58,970 bases of DNA from NCBI RefSeq assembly GCF_000148525.1, contig NZ_AEDU01000032.1, positions 1-58,970 on the forward strand. The letters run 5' to 3'. The stretch is from Streptococcus mitis SK564. Lineage in GTDB: Bacteria; Bacillota; Bacilli; Lactobacillales; Streptococcaceae. Position 1 is the stretch's first letter. Each line of letters starts with the position of its first letter. Both the position numbers and the translations under genes were made by a program. Under the pieces are notes generated by a model, which worked only from the letters and a program-made list of their open reading frames with translations, did not search any database and was not told where the DNA came from. Positions 1 through 8,611 of the stretch are shown piece after piece.

Positions 1-1
1 C

Positions 2-466
2 GCTTTAACTCCAGAAGAGAAGAAAGTGATTGAGGACAAGGTCAAAGCAGTCAACCCAGGCTCTACAGTAGTAGTAGATAACAAGGGTAACGCAACAGTC
101 ACAACACCATCAGGTAAGACAGCAGTTATCCCAGGCGTAGACTTGACTAAGACAGAAAAAGATGTAACGAAACCAAATGCAGGAAATGACATCGTTAAAC
201 CAGGCACATCAGCATCAACAAGTGCGTCAGCGTCAACAAGCGCCTCTGAACCAGCATCAACAAGTGCGTCAGCTTCAGCCAGCGTATCGGCATCAGCAAA
301 CACATTATCTTCTGAAACACCATCAGAATCAGCAGGTAAGTCAAGACAGCAATTGCCAAATACAGGTACAGAAGCTTCCAAATCATCTGTACTCCTTGGA
401 GCTTTGGCAGCCGTGACTGGTCTAGGTCTGTTTGCGAAACGCCGTAAACGTGATGACGAAGAATAA
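2..466 (+). CDS. C-terminal part of an LPXTG-anchored, serine-rich surface protein (5' end outside window)
   Basis: The reading frame is open from base 2, so the window holds only the end of a larger protein. The first ~55 residues (starting ALTPEEKKVIEDKVKAVNPG) look like the end of a folded repeat module of large streptococcal adhesins. About 50 Ser/Ala/Thr-rich residues (SASTSASAS type) follow, then the sortase signal LPNTG, a hydrophobic stretch and a KRRKRDDEE charged tail. The position next to a SecA2/SecY2 and glycosyltransferase locus suggests it is the glycosylated substrate, as PsrP or GspB are in theirs. The serine-rich stretch visible here is short; any long SRR region would have to lie upstream. 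The anchor signal is certain; the identity as the glycosylated substrate is inference. Confidence 0.85.
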   Translation, partial: ALTPEEKKVIEDKVKAVNPGSTVVVDNKGNATVTTPSGKTAVIPGVDLTKTEKDVTKPNAGNDIVKPGTSASTSASASTSASEPASTSASASASVSASANTLSSETPSESAGKSRQQLPNTGTEASKSSVLLGALAAVTGLGLFAKRRKRDDEE

Positions 467-509
467 TCGGATTAAAAATACATAGAAAGTATTATTATCT
501 CGATTTATG

Positions 510-548
510 AAAAATCCCTTGGATGAAAACTCATCCAGGGGATTTTTT
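510..548 (+). terminator. Rho-independent terminator of the surface-protein gene
   Basis: A hairpin follows the stop codon by about 45 bases. The arm at 513-526 (AATCCCTTGGATGA) pairs with 531-544 with one mismatch, the loop is four bases (AAAC), and a T run follows. Confidence 0.85.
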
Positions 549-953
549 GCATTATTTCGTCGTAAATGTCCACTAATGATCGATAGTTGTATTCGTATTT
601 TTCCTGTACGATTGTAACCTATGGTAAACAAGACTTTAAGACCTCATTTTACTTGTTGATTAATATCCTTGAAGGAATAAAACTCTATCGGCATGACTTT
701 GAATCGTATATGATTATCTTTCCAATTCGTTAATTGTATGTAAATTTATTAATTTTCAATTCTGGGATAGCCTTGATATTTTTATGTAAGTTACTTTTAT
801 TATAAGAGTATTTGTGGTAAGATGTATATAACAAGAGAACACTATATAGTCTCTCTATACGAAGGGTAAATAACACTAAATTTGTATAAAGTTTTCGTTA
901 GATGACTACTTATTCAAATTGTAGGTGAACTGATAGATATAGTCAATTTAGTT
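549..953. other. AT-rich intergenic region without a gene
   Basis: I see no credible coding sequence here. A possible weak extended -10 (TG-G-TAAGAT) sits at 815-823 without a convincing -35. A strong ribosome binding site (GGAGGGGG) at 954-961 belongs to the broken gene that follows. Confidence 0.5.
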
Positions 954-970
954 GGAGGGGGAAGTTTTAA

Positions 971-1849
971 TTGCTATCTGGAAAATTCTGTTTATTTTCA
1001 CATAAAAATAAGCAACACCAACGTTATTTTCAATTCTTACCTGATGGTCAGATTAGAGATATTGGTGGAGCAGGTCATGATAATGAGCGGTTTTGGAAAT
1101 TAGAAGATCACAAACTTAAATTATATTCTAAGTCAGAGCAACTAACAGCAGTTTTTGAGTGTTGCTATGAAGAAGTAGGTCATTCCTACTGGGAAGGATT
1201 ACATCAGGAAACGATTCCCTTATAAATACGAATATATGATTCGCGTCCAGACTTATTTGATTACCTGACAAAATATACTTGTCGTTATTTGATTGATTAC
1301 GGAGCCTTAATAGTAGGGAAACATACGTATGGCATTCCACAATTAATTGACTATGATCATGGAGGTCAGGTTATAATTGGTGATTATTGTTCTATTGGGC
1401 ATAATGTTCAATTTATAACTGCAAATCATGATTTAGAGTTGATTACAACCTATCCATTCAAGAGTTTAGAGGTATTTTATACGGATGAGTCATTGCAGAT
1501 GACTGATGATCATATTTTGAAAAGTCCAACTCGAGTTGGTAATGATGTTTGGATTGGAAACAATGCTCAAATCATGGCTGGGGTAACTATTGGAGATGGT
1601 GCAGTCATAGCAGCAGGGGCTCTGGTGACCAAGGATGTAGAACCATATGCTGTTGTAGGAGGCAATCCAGCCAAAGTGATTCGTTATCGTATCGCAGAGC
1701 CTACTTTCCGTGAACAAATGTTAGAAATTGCGTGGTGGAATTGGCCAGAAGACATTATTTCTGAACGATTGGATAAAATCATGAGTAAGGATATATCAGG
1801 ATTTATAAAAGAATACTTACAAAATGCTGGGGAAGTTAAATGTGACTAA
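971..1849 (+). pseudogene. CatB-like hexapeptide O-acetyltransferase with an in-frame stop
   Basis: Two open stretches, 971-1222 and 1226-1849, lie in the same frame and are separated by one TAA at 1223-1225. Read through, they give one continuous protein: a small N-terminal domain, then a left-handed beta-helix acyltransferase with hexapeptide repeats ([34 protein letters not shown]) and the ending [11 protein letters not shown] typical of the CatB/xenobiotic acyltransferase family. Translation would start at TTG 971 behind GGAGGGGG. The downstream half has internal ATGs, for example at 1289, but these lie inside the domain. A single C-to-T change (CAA to TAA) would explain the break. Its place in the glycosylation island suggests a former sugar acetyltransferase. 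A sequencing error cannot be excluded. Confidence 0.75.
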
Positions 1850-1953
1850 ACCGTTATCAGAAATATTAGAATTGATTTAGGGCATATATTAAAAAATGCG
1901 TACTGTACTGAAATCGACTTTGTTTTTTATATATTGCACCAGAAAAGGAGTAT

Positions 1954-2850
1954 ATGATTAAAATGATGGAAAAAATAAGTGTTATTGTTCCTGTTTATAT
2001 GTCAGAACTATATCTTGAAAAATGCTTGGATAGTATCGTTCAACAAACCTATCAAAATCTTGAAATTATTTTGATTAATGATGGCTCAACAGATGGTTCA
2101 GCCGCAATCTGTCAACGTTATCAAAATCAAGATACACGTGTCAAAGTCTATCATAAAAGAAACGGTGGAGTTTCTTCTAGCCGCAATCGTGCCTTGGAAG
2201 TTGTAACTGGGGATTATATCGTTTTTGTAGATAATGATGACTGGTTGGAGTTGGATCATATTCAAAATCTTTATGATTTATTGAAAAAAACAGATGCAGA
2301 TATTGCAATCGGAAACTTTACTCAATTTTTGGATGATCAATCTAGTTTTTTGATTCATGTAGGAGCAGATGGTTATTTTGAGAAGACTTATACGCCATTT
2401 GAATGGTTTTGCCATCAATATGACAGTAAGTATAATCTCAGTCAATGCTTTACAGTTCCGTGGGCGAAGTTATACAAGACGGAGTTGTTTAAAGATATTG
2501 TATATCCAACGGATAAAAGTGTAGAGGATGATTACACAACTTATAAAGTTTATCTTCAGGCAGATAAAATTGCTTTTATGAATAAGGCTATTTATATCCA
2601 TAGAAAACGTTCTACAAGTGTTACAAGGACAGTCAATCTTGCAGATGTATATCCCTTAAAGAGTATTGAAGAACGTATGACTATTCTCCAATTAATTGGA
2701 GCTCCTCAGGAGTTATTGGATAGGGAAATTCAAGCTTATAAATGGCGATTATCTATTCATGAAGAAGAAACTCTTAAACATGGAGATGTGGAATCTTATC
2801 AACAAATTTTGGTCAAAAAAGCAATTGTAGCTAAATATTTTGAAGGTTAG
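1954..2850 (+). CDS. Family 2 glycosyltransferase
   Basis: A 298-residue GT-A fold enzyme. The N-terminal nucleotide-binding half shows SVIVPVY (res 9-15), NDGSTDGS (42-49), NGGVSSSRN and the metal-binding VDNDDW (near 95-100). The C-terminal half is the variable acceptor region. It belongs to the same subfamily as the other island GT2 proteins and presumably adds a sugar to the glycan of the exported surface protein; donor and acceptor cannot be read from sequence. Three starts are possible: ATG 1954 (only three bases after AAGGAG), 1963 and 1966. The last two give a better N-terminus relative to the paralogues. It stands alone, with about 690 bases of non-coding DNA after it. Confidence 0.88.
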   Translation: MIKMMEKISVIVPVYMSELYLEKCLDSIVQQTYQNLEIILINDGSTDGSAAICQRYQNQDTRVKVYHKRNGGVSSSRNRALEVVTGDYIVFVDNDDWLELDHIQNLYDLLKKTDADIAIGNFTQFLDDQSSFLIHVGADGYFEKTYTPFEWFCHQYDSKYNLSQCFTVPWAKLYKTELFKDIVYPTDKSVEDDYTTYKVYLQADKIAFMNKAIYIHRKRSTSVTRTVNLADVYPLKSIEERMTILQLIGAPQELLDREIQAYKWRLSIHEEETLKHGDVESYQQILVKKAIVAKYFEG

Positions 2851-3003
2851 GAAGACACATTTTATAAATTGATTTTTCTCTATTTTTGGTGGATGTTTTT
2901 AGATAGAAAAAGTGACCTATACTCAAAAATTAGAATGTTATCTAATTATTGATGTGTGTTGCTTTTTGCGTTTATCAGATAGCTATTCTAAAATAATAAG
3001 GTT
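2851..3003. other. Non-coding stretch before the BOX remnant
   Basis: AT-rich sequence with stops in all frames. Nothing recognisable seen. Confidence 0.4.
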
Positions 3004-3216
3004 ATACTTTTCGAAAATGAAATTTAAATCACGTCAGCGTCGCCTCACTGTGCGTAGGGTTGATACTGGAAAAAACTCAATTTGAGGAGAAAATAAAGCA
3101 AATTTTCTAATTTAAAAGACTTTTTGCCCAGTCTCTCTATCTACAACCTCAAAGCTGTACTTTGAGCAACCTGCGGCTAGATTTCTAGTTTGCTCTTTGA
3201 TTTTCATTGAGTATTA
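3004..3216 (-). repeat. Degenerate BOX element (reverse orientation)
   Basis: On the minus strand this reads from an ATACTCAATGAAAATCAAAG boxA-like start (3'-most on plus) to a CTTTTCGAAAAGTAT-like boxC end. Recognisable BOX pieces on the plus strand are CACGTCAGCGTCGCC (3030-3044), CTACAACCTCAAAG (3139-3152), GAGCAACCTGCGGCTAG and TTTGATTTTCATTGAGTAT (ending ~3213). The middle contains about 70 bases that do not fit BOX and the boxC stem is eroded, so it is an old copy. BOX elements are typical of pneumococcus and close relatives. The other copy in this window (54456-54610) is well preserved. Confidence 0.75.
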
Positions 3217-3505
3217 TTTACATTAATAGATTCCTAAAAGATACTTGATATGCAGATAGACGAGTCATTTTTTAGATGTCTGAGACGAATTAAAAATTTA
3301 TCTTTAGGGTTGATCATTCGAAAATGTTATTGTGTAACTGCAGTAAGATTATAACGCTAAATATTTTAAGTTATTTAACTTGTGTTTTGCATGATTATTG
3401 AATCCAGAGAGTAATTATAATTTAGTGCGGTATGAGCGATTCTATCAATGAAATAAATATATTTTTTTAATTTGGAACTTCCTTAATAGCTTAAAAAATA
3501 GCAAA
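3217..3505. other. Non-coding AT-rich region upstream of the GT2-GT8 cassette
   Basis: No open frame of note and no RNA gene recognised. It probably carries upstream promoter DNA for the operon starting at 3541. Confidence 0.4.
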
Positions 3506-3509
3506 AAAA

Positions 3510-3518
3510 TGTTATAAT
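3510..3518 (+). promoter_or_regulatory. Extended -10 promoter for the glycosylation operon
   Basis: TG-T-TATAAT at 3510-3518 is a perfect -10 with the TGn extension common in streptococci. There is no clear -35, only an A-rich stretch. It lies 22 bases before the ATG at 3541, with AAGGAG at 3526-3531 in between, so the 5' leader would be short. Confidence 0.6.
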
Positions 3519-3540
3519 AGTAGGAAAGGAGAACGAGCTC

Positions 3541-5625
3541 ATGAATGAAAAAATTACGGTAATTGTGCCAGTTTATAATGTTGAACATTACCTGAATAAA
3601 TGTTTAGATAGTATCATAAAACAAACATATAAAAATCTTGAAATTATTGTTGTCAACGATGGCTCTACAGATAATTCAGGAATAATTTGTCAAGAGTATG
3701 CACGCAAAGATAATCGAATTATTTACATTGAAAAAGAAAATGGTGGTTTATCAGATGCGAGAAATGTAGGTCTGGACAAAATGACTGGTTCCTATGTAAC
3801 TTTTATTGATTCAGATGATTGGGTTGAGTCGGATTATGTAGAAGTTCTATATAATAAATTAATTGAGTATCATGCAGATATTGCCGTTGGGAATTACTAT
3901 TCTTTCAACGAAAGCGAAGGAATGTTCTACTTCCATATATTGGGAGACTCCTATTATGAGAAAGTGTATGACAATGTTTCTATCTTTGAGAACTTGTATG
4001 AATCTCAAGAAATGAAGAGTTTTGCTTTGATATCTGCTTGGGGCAAACTCTATAGAGCAAGATTGTTCGAGTGGTTACGCTTTGATATAGGTAAATTAGG
4101 AGAGGATGGTTACCTCAATCAAAAGATTTATTTATTATCTGAGAAGATTATTTATATAAATAGAGGAATTTATTCATATCGAGTTAGAAAAAATAGTCTG
4201 TCCAAACATTGGACAGAAAAGTGGATGCAAGCCTTAGTGTATGCTATGTCTGAACGCATTACCTTATTAGCTAGTCTAGGTTATCCTTTAGAACAACACT
4301 TGGCACATTATCGTCAAATGTTGGATTGGGTACTTTATAATGGCCAAATTCATGGACTTTCAGATACACAGTCTTATAAAGAGTTTGAAATGAAAAGAAC
4401 TCTTTTAAATCAGTTGTCAATACAGGAGCAAAAGGAAAAGAAGGCTATTGTGTTAGCAGCAAATTATGCTTATGTAGATCAGGTCATGACGACTATAAAG
4501 TCTATTTGCTATCATAATCGCTCAATCCGTTTTTATTTGATTAATAGTGATTTTCCTAATGAGTGGATGAAACAATTAAATAAGCGCTTGGAGAAGTTTG
4601 ATTCAGAAATTATCAATTGTCGGGTGACTTCTGAACAAATTTCGCGTTATAAAACGGATATTAGTTACACAGTTTTTTTACGCTATTTCATAGCTGATTT
4701 CGTGCAAGAAGACAAGGTCCTCTACTTGGACTGTGATTTAGTTGTAACGAAAAATCTGGATGATTTGTTTGCTACAGACTTACAAGATTATCCTCTGGCT
4801 GCTGTTCGAGATTTCGGGGGCAGAGCCTATTTCGGTCGAGAAATGTTTAATGCAGGTGTTCTCTTGATTCATAATGTTTTTTGGAAACAAGAGAATATGA
4901 CGCAAAAGCTAATTGACCTAACCAATGAATGGCATGATAAGGTCGATCAGGCTGATCAAAGTATTTTAAATATGCTCTTTGAAAATAAATGGTTAGAATT
5001 GGACTTTGATTATAATCATATTGTCATTCATAAACAGTTCACTGATTATCAATTACCTGCAGGTCAGGATTATCCTGGTATTATTCATTATCTTTCTCAT
5101 AGGAAACCGTGGAAGGACTTGGCGGCTCAAACCTATCGTGATGTTTGGTGGTACTACCATGGCCTTGAATGGACAGAGTTAGGAAAAAATTATCATTTAC
5201 ACCCATTACAAAAATCTCACCGTTATCCTATAAAGGAACCGTTCACTTGTCTCATTTATACAGCTTCAGACCATATTGAGCAAATTGAAACATTGATTCA
5301 ATCCTTACCAGCCATTCAGTTTAAGATAGCAGCTAGAGTCATAGTCAGTGATAAATTAGCACAGTTGACAGTTTATCCAAATGTGACCATTTTTAACGGG
5401 ATTCACTATTTGGTAGATGTTGATTATGAGTTGGTAGAAACGAGCCAAGTACTTTTAGATATTAATTATGGTGAAAAAACAGAAGAGATTTTAAATCAAT
5501 TTGCAAGACTTGGGAAGCCCATTTTAACCTTTGAAAACACCAAATCCTACGAAGCGGGTCAGGAAGTATATGCTGTTGACCAAGTTCAAGCAATGATTGA
5601 AAAATTAAGAGAAATAAGCAAATGA
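3541..5625 (+). CDS. glyA: Bifunctional GT2-GT8 glycosyltransferase with C-terminal add-on domain (GlyA-type)
   Basis: The 694-residue protein has three parts. An N-terminal GT2 domain (res 1-290) carries NDGSTDNSG at 39 and IDSDDW near 92. A GT8 domain (about 300-560) starts KKAIVLAANYAYVDQ, has the DxD motif DCD at 397-399, then FNAGVLL and HYLSHRKPW. A Rossmann-like add-on domain fills about 568-694 (FTCLIYTASDHIEQ, then VLLDINYGEKTEE). Pneumococcal GlyA, with a GT8 and the add-on, acts at the fourth step of PsrP glycosylation; equivalence here is inferred from architecture. AAGGAG lies nine bases before the ATG. The stop overlaps the next start (ATGA), so the two are translationally coupled. 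A paralogue of exactly the same length starts at 6527. Confidence 0.9.
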   Translation: MNEKITVIVPVYNVEHYLNKCLDSIIKQTYKNLEIIVVNDGSTDNSGIICQEYARKDNRIIYIEKENGGLSDARNVGLDKMTGSYVTFIDSDDWVESDYVEVLYNKLIEYHADIAVGNYYSFNESEGMFYFHILGDSYYEKVYDNVSIFENLYESQEMKSFALISAWGKLYRARLFEWLRFDIGKLGEDGYLNQKIYLLSEKIIYINRGIYSYRVRKNSLSKHWTEKWMQALVYAMSERITLLASLGYPLEQHLAHYRQMLDWVLYNGQIHGLSDTQSYKEFEMKRTLLNQLSIQEQKEKKAIVLAANYAYVDQVMTTIKSICYHNRSIRFYLINSDFPNEWMKQLNKRLEKFDSEIINCRVTSEQISRYKTDISYTVFLRYFIADFVQEDKVLYLDCDLVVTKNLDDLFATDLQDYPLAAVRDFGGRAYFGREMFNAGVLLIHNVFWKQENMTQKLIDLTNEWHDKVDQADQSILNMLFENKWLELDFDYNHIVIHKQFTDYQLPAGQDYPGIIHYLSHRKPWKDLAAQTYRDVWWYYHGLEWTELGKNYHLHPLQKSHRYPIKEPFTCLIYTASDHIEQIETLIQSLPAIQFKIAARVIVSDKLAQLTVYPNVTIFNGIHYLVDVDYELVETSQVLLDINYGEKTEEILNQFARLGKPILTFENTKSYEAGQEVYAVDQVQAMIEKLREISK

Positions 5626-6500
5626 AGGAAAAACATCTATTAGAAGATGCTCTGATTTTGACGGTTAGTGATCAGATTGAACAGTTGGATTATCTCCTAG
5701 AAAACTTGTCAAACATCTGTTTTCATATTGCCGCTCCTGTACAGTTTTCGGATAAAATCCGTAGTTTAGAAACTAAATATAATGTTCGTCTCAGGACAGT
5801 TACAACTGAACAGCAAATTGATTTTCTAGTGAATATGTGTGATTTCCTACTAGATATTAATCATTTTCAAGAAGTTGATTCTATTGTTTCCAAGTTTGTT
5901 CAGACTAGGAAACCTGTCTTCGCTTTTGACAATACAGTCCATGGCAATCAAGGTCAAGAAGTCTTTTCGTCAAGTAATCCAGATAAACTGGTTTCGAGAG
6001 TGAGAGAGTATCTGAATGAAGTCAGAGTAGGCATCAATCATCAAGAGAAAATCATCCAAGATGGGACTTGGAATGTATTTCAAATTAATAATAAAGCAGA
6101 TTTAATTGTCGGAAGCAATGTTATTTGTAGAAATTTTGAAAATTTTAATGTTTCTTCTGGCAAGTTGGTATTGAATGATGGTGTCTTCATCAATAATTCT
6201 TGTAGTTTTAACTGTATGGAAAGAATTGAAGTCGGAAACGGAACTATGATGGGGGAAGGTGTTCGTTTTTATGATCACGACCATGTTTATACCGCTGAAA
6301 AAATTGAAAAATGGCAGTGGACCACAGCGCCAATAAGAATTGGAAGAGAGTGCTGGATAGGAAGTAATGTCACGATTTTAAAAGGAGTGACTATTGGGGA
6401 TAATACCATTATCGGAACAGGTTGTCTCATACACAATGATATTCCATCAAACAGTATGGTTTATAATGATGGGAATGTACTTGTAAAAGAACGTAGCTAA
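5622..6500 (+). CDS. Add-on domain fused to a left-handed beta-helix O-acetyltransferase
   Basis: A 292-residue protein. Residues ~7-125 are the same add-on domain as in the glycosyltransferases (ALILTVSDQIEQLDYLLENL, FLLDINHFQEVD). Residues ~150-292 are hexapeptide repeats of a maltose/WbbJ-type acetyltransferase, with the His-containing DHDH at 218-221 and CWIGSNVTILKGVTIGDNTI. This family transfers acetyl from acetyl-CoA to sugar hydroxyls. Fusion to the add-on domain and the 4-bp overlap with the preceding GlyA-type gene suggest O-acetylation of the growing protein-bound glycan in the cytoplasm. Substrate is inferred. A tandem paralogue of equal length starts at 8611. Confidence 0.85.
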   Translation: MKEKHLLEDALILTVSDQIEQLDYLLENLSNICFHIAAPVQFSDKIRSLETKYNVRLRTVTTEQQIDFLVNMCDFLLDINHFQEVDSIVSKFVQTRKPVFAFDNTVHGNQGQEVFSSSNPDKLVSRVREYLNEVRVGINHQEKIIQDGTWNVFQINNKADLIVGSNVICRNFENFNVSSGKLVLNDGVFINNSCSFNCMERIEVGNGTMMGEGVRFYDHDHVYTAEKIEKWQWTTAPIRIGRECWIGSNVTILKGVTIGDNTIIGTGCLIHNDIPSNSMVYNDGNVLVKERS

Positions 6501-6526
6501 AAATAGATATTCTAGGGAATGATTAT

Positions 6527-8611
6527 ATGGAAAATGAATTAATTAGTATTATAGTTCCAATCTACAATGTTGAGAATTATTTGCGACAATGTTTGGATAG
6601 TTTAATTAATCAAACTTATAAAAATCTTGAAATTATCGTTATCAATGATGGCTCTACAGATAATTCGGGCGTGATTTGTCAAGAGTATGCACAAAAAGAT
6701 AATCGGATTATTTATATTGAAAAAGAAAATGGTGGTCAATCGGAAGCACGGAATATGGGCTTGGATCGAATGACAGGATCTTATGTGACCTTTGTTGATT
6801 CAGACGATTGGGTAGAACCGAATTATATAGAAGTTTTATATAAGAAATTACTTGAGTATTGTGCAGATATAGCAGTTGGAAATTATTACTCTTATGATGA
6901 ACAGGAGGGGGTATTCTATTTCCATATATTCGGGGATTCCTATCATGAGAAGGTATATGATAATGTCTCTATTTTTGAAAATTTATATGAATCAAAACAA
7001 ATGAAAAATTTTGCTTTGATTTGTGTTGCTGGAAAACTTTATAAGGCAGGCCTATTTGAAGACTTACGTTTTGAGGTAGGTAAGTTAGGAGAAGATGGTT
7101 ATCTCAATCAAAAGATTTACTTACTTGCTGAGAAGACAATTTATTTGAATAAAGGCTTATATGCTTATCGCCAAAGAGAAGGAAGTAGTTCCAGAATTTG
7201 GACAGAAAAGTGGATGCATGCTTTAGTTGATGCTATGTCTGAGCGTATTACTCTACTAGCTAATATGGGTTATCCTCTTGAGAAGCACTTGGCAGTTTAT
7301 CGTCAGATGTTGGAAGTCAGTCTCGCGAACGGTCAAGCTAGTGGTTTATCCGATACAGCAACGTATAAAGAGTTTGAAATGAAAAGAACTCTTTTAAATC
7401 AGTTATCAAGACAGGAACAAAGGGAAAAGAAAGCCATTGTACTAGCAGCAAACTATGGCTATGTGGACCAAGTTTTAACGACTATCAAGTCTATTTGCTA
7501 TCACAATCGTTCCATTCGTTTCTATCTGATTAATAGTGATTTTCCTAATGAATGGTTGAAACAATTAAATAAACGATTAGAAAAGTTTGATTCAGAAATT
7601 ATTAATTGCAGGGTTACATCTGAGCAAATTTTGCGATATAAAACTGATATTAGTTACACTGTTTTTTTGCGTTATTTTGTAGCTGACTTCGTGAAAGAAG
7701 ATAAAGCTCTTTATTTGGACTGCGATTTAGTGGTAACTAAAAATTTGGATAATTTGTTTGAAACAGATTTGCAAGATAATCCATTAGCAGCTGTTCGAGA
7801 TTATGGAGGAAGAGTATACTACGGTAGGGAAATGTTCAATGCGGGTGTTTTACTAATCAACAATCGTTTGTGGAAACAAGAAAATATGTCCCAACGCTTG
7901 ATAGATTTGACAAATGAGTGGCATGATAAGGTGGATCAAGCAGATCAGAGTATTTTAAATATGCTCTTTGAAAATAGATGGATAGAGATGGAATTTGATA
8001 ATAACCATGTTGTGATTCATAAGCAATTCACAGACTATGAGTTACCAGCAGGTCAAGATTATCCTGGTATTATCCACTATCTCTCACATAGAAAACCGTG
8101 GTTTGATTTAGCCGCGCAGACCTATCGTGATGTTTGGTGGTATTATCATAGCCTTGAATGGACAGAGTTAGAAAAAAATCATCATTTACACCCATTACAA
8201 AAATCACATATCTATCCTATCAGAGAGCGGCTTACTTGTTTAATTTATACGTCTTCAGATCAGATTGAACAAATTGATACATTGATTCAATCCTTGCCCA
8301 ATATTCAATTTAAGATTGCTGCTAGAGTTATGGTCAGTGATCGTTTGAAACAATTGTTGGTCTATCCAAATGTAACTGTTTATGCTGGAATTAATTATTT
8401 AGTAGAACTAGATCAAGAATTGATTGAGACTAGTCAGGTACTTTTAGATATTAATCATGGTGAAAAAACAGAGGAAATGTTAGATCAATTTTCAGAAAGA
8501 GGGAAGTTGATTTTAGCTTTTGAAAATACAAAATATCGTGAGGTTGGACAAATAACCTACAAAGTAGAACAAGTTCAAGAAATGATTGAGAAATTAAGAG
8601 AAATAAGCTAA
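6527..8611 (+). CDS. Second GT2-GT8-add-on glycosyltransferase (tandem paralogue)
   Basis: 694 residues, the same length and domain order as the protein encoded at 3541. GT2 (NDGSTDNSG, VDSDDW), GT8 (DCD motif, FNAGVLL, HYLSHRKPW) and the C-terminal add-on (LTCLIYTSSDQIEQIDTLIQ, VLLDINHGEKTEE) are all present and look functional. By eye the GT8 part is the most conserved between the copies, and the acceptor-side part of GT2 (res ~190-290) differs most. That pattern fits duplication followed by change of specificity. The start follows a GGGAATGATT leader. The stop TAA overlaps the next ATG by one base (TAATG). It may correspond to one of the other Gly enzymes of pneumococcus, but I cannot assign which. 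Confidence 0.88.
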   Translation: MENELISIIVPIYNVENYLRQCLDSLINQTYKNLEIIVINDGSTDNSGVICQEYAQKDNRIIYIEKENGGQSEARNMGLDRMTGSYVTFVDSDDWVEPNYIEVLYKKLLEYCADIAVGNYYSYDEQEGVFYFHIFGDSYHEKVYDNVSIFENLYESKQMKNFALICVAGKLYKAGLFEDLRFEVGKLGEDGYLNQKIYLLAEKTIYLNKGLYAYRQREGSSSRIWTEKWMHALVDAMSERITLLANMGYPLEKHLAVYRQMLEVSLANGQASGLSDTATYKEFEMKRTLLNQLSRQEQREKKAIVLAANYGYVDQVLTTIKSICYHNRSIRFYLINSDFPNEWLKQLNKRLEKFDSEIINCRVTSEQILRYKTDISYTVFLRYFVADFVKEDKALYLDCDLVVTKNLDNLFETDLQDNPLAAVRDYGGRVYYGREMFNAGVLLINNRLWKQENMSQRLIDLTNEWHDKVDQADQSILNMLFENRWIEMEFDNNHVVIHKQFTDYELPAGQDYPGIIHYLSHRKPWFDLAAQTYRDVWWYYHSLEWTELEKNHHLHPLQKSHIYPIRERLTCLIYTSSDQIEQIDTLIQSLPNIQFKIAARVMVSDRLKQLLVYPNVTVYAGINYLVELDQELIETSQVLLDINHGEKTEEMLDQFSERGKLILAFENTKYREVGQITYKVEQVQEMIEKLREIS

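Noticed and set aside
180..300. Short repeats that might suggest a CRISPR-like array
   Set aside because: The repeats are codon repeats of SAS/AST in a coding frame, without unique spacers.
177..416. Open frame on + strand, out of frame with the surface protein
   Set aside because: It is a shadow of the Ser/Ala/Thr repeats; Gln/His-rich product with no start signal.
1223..1225. Programmed stop-codon readthrough in the acetyltransferase gene
   Set aside because: No downstream stem-loop or special context seen; point mutation is simpler.
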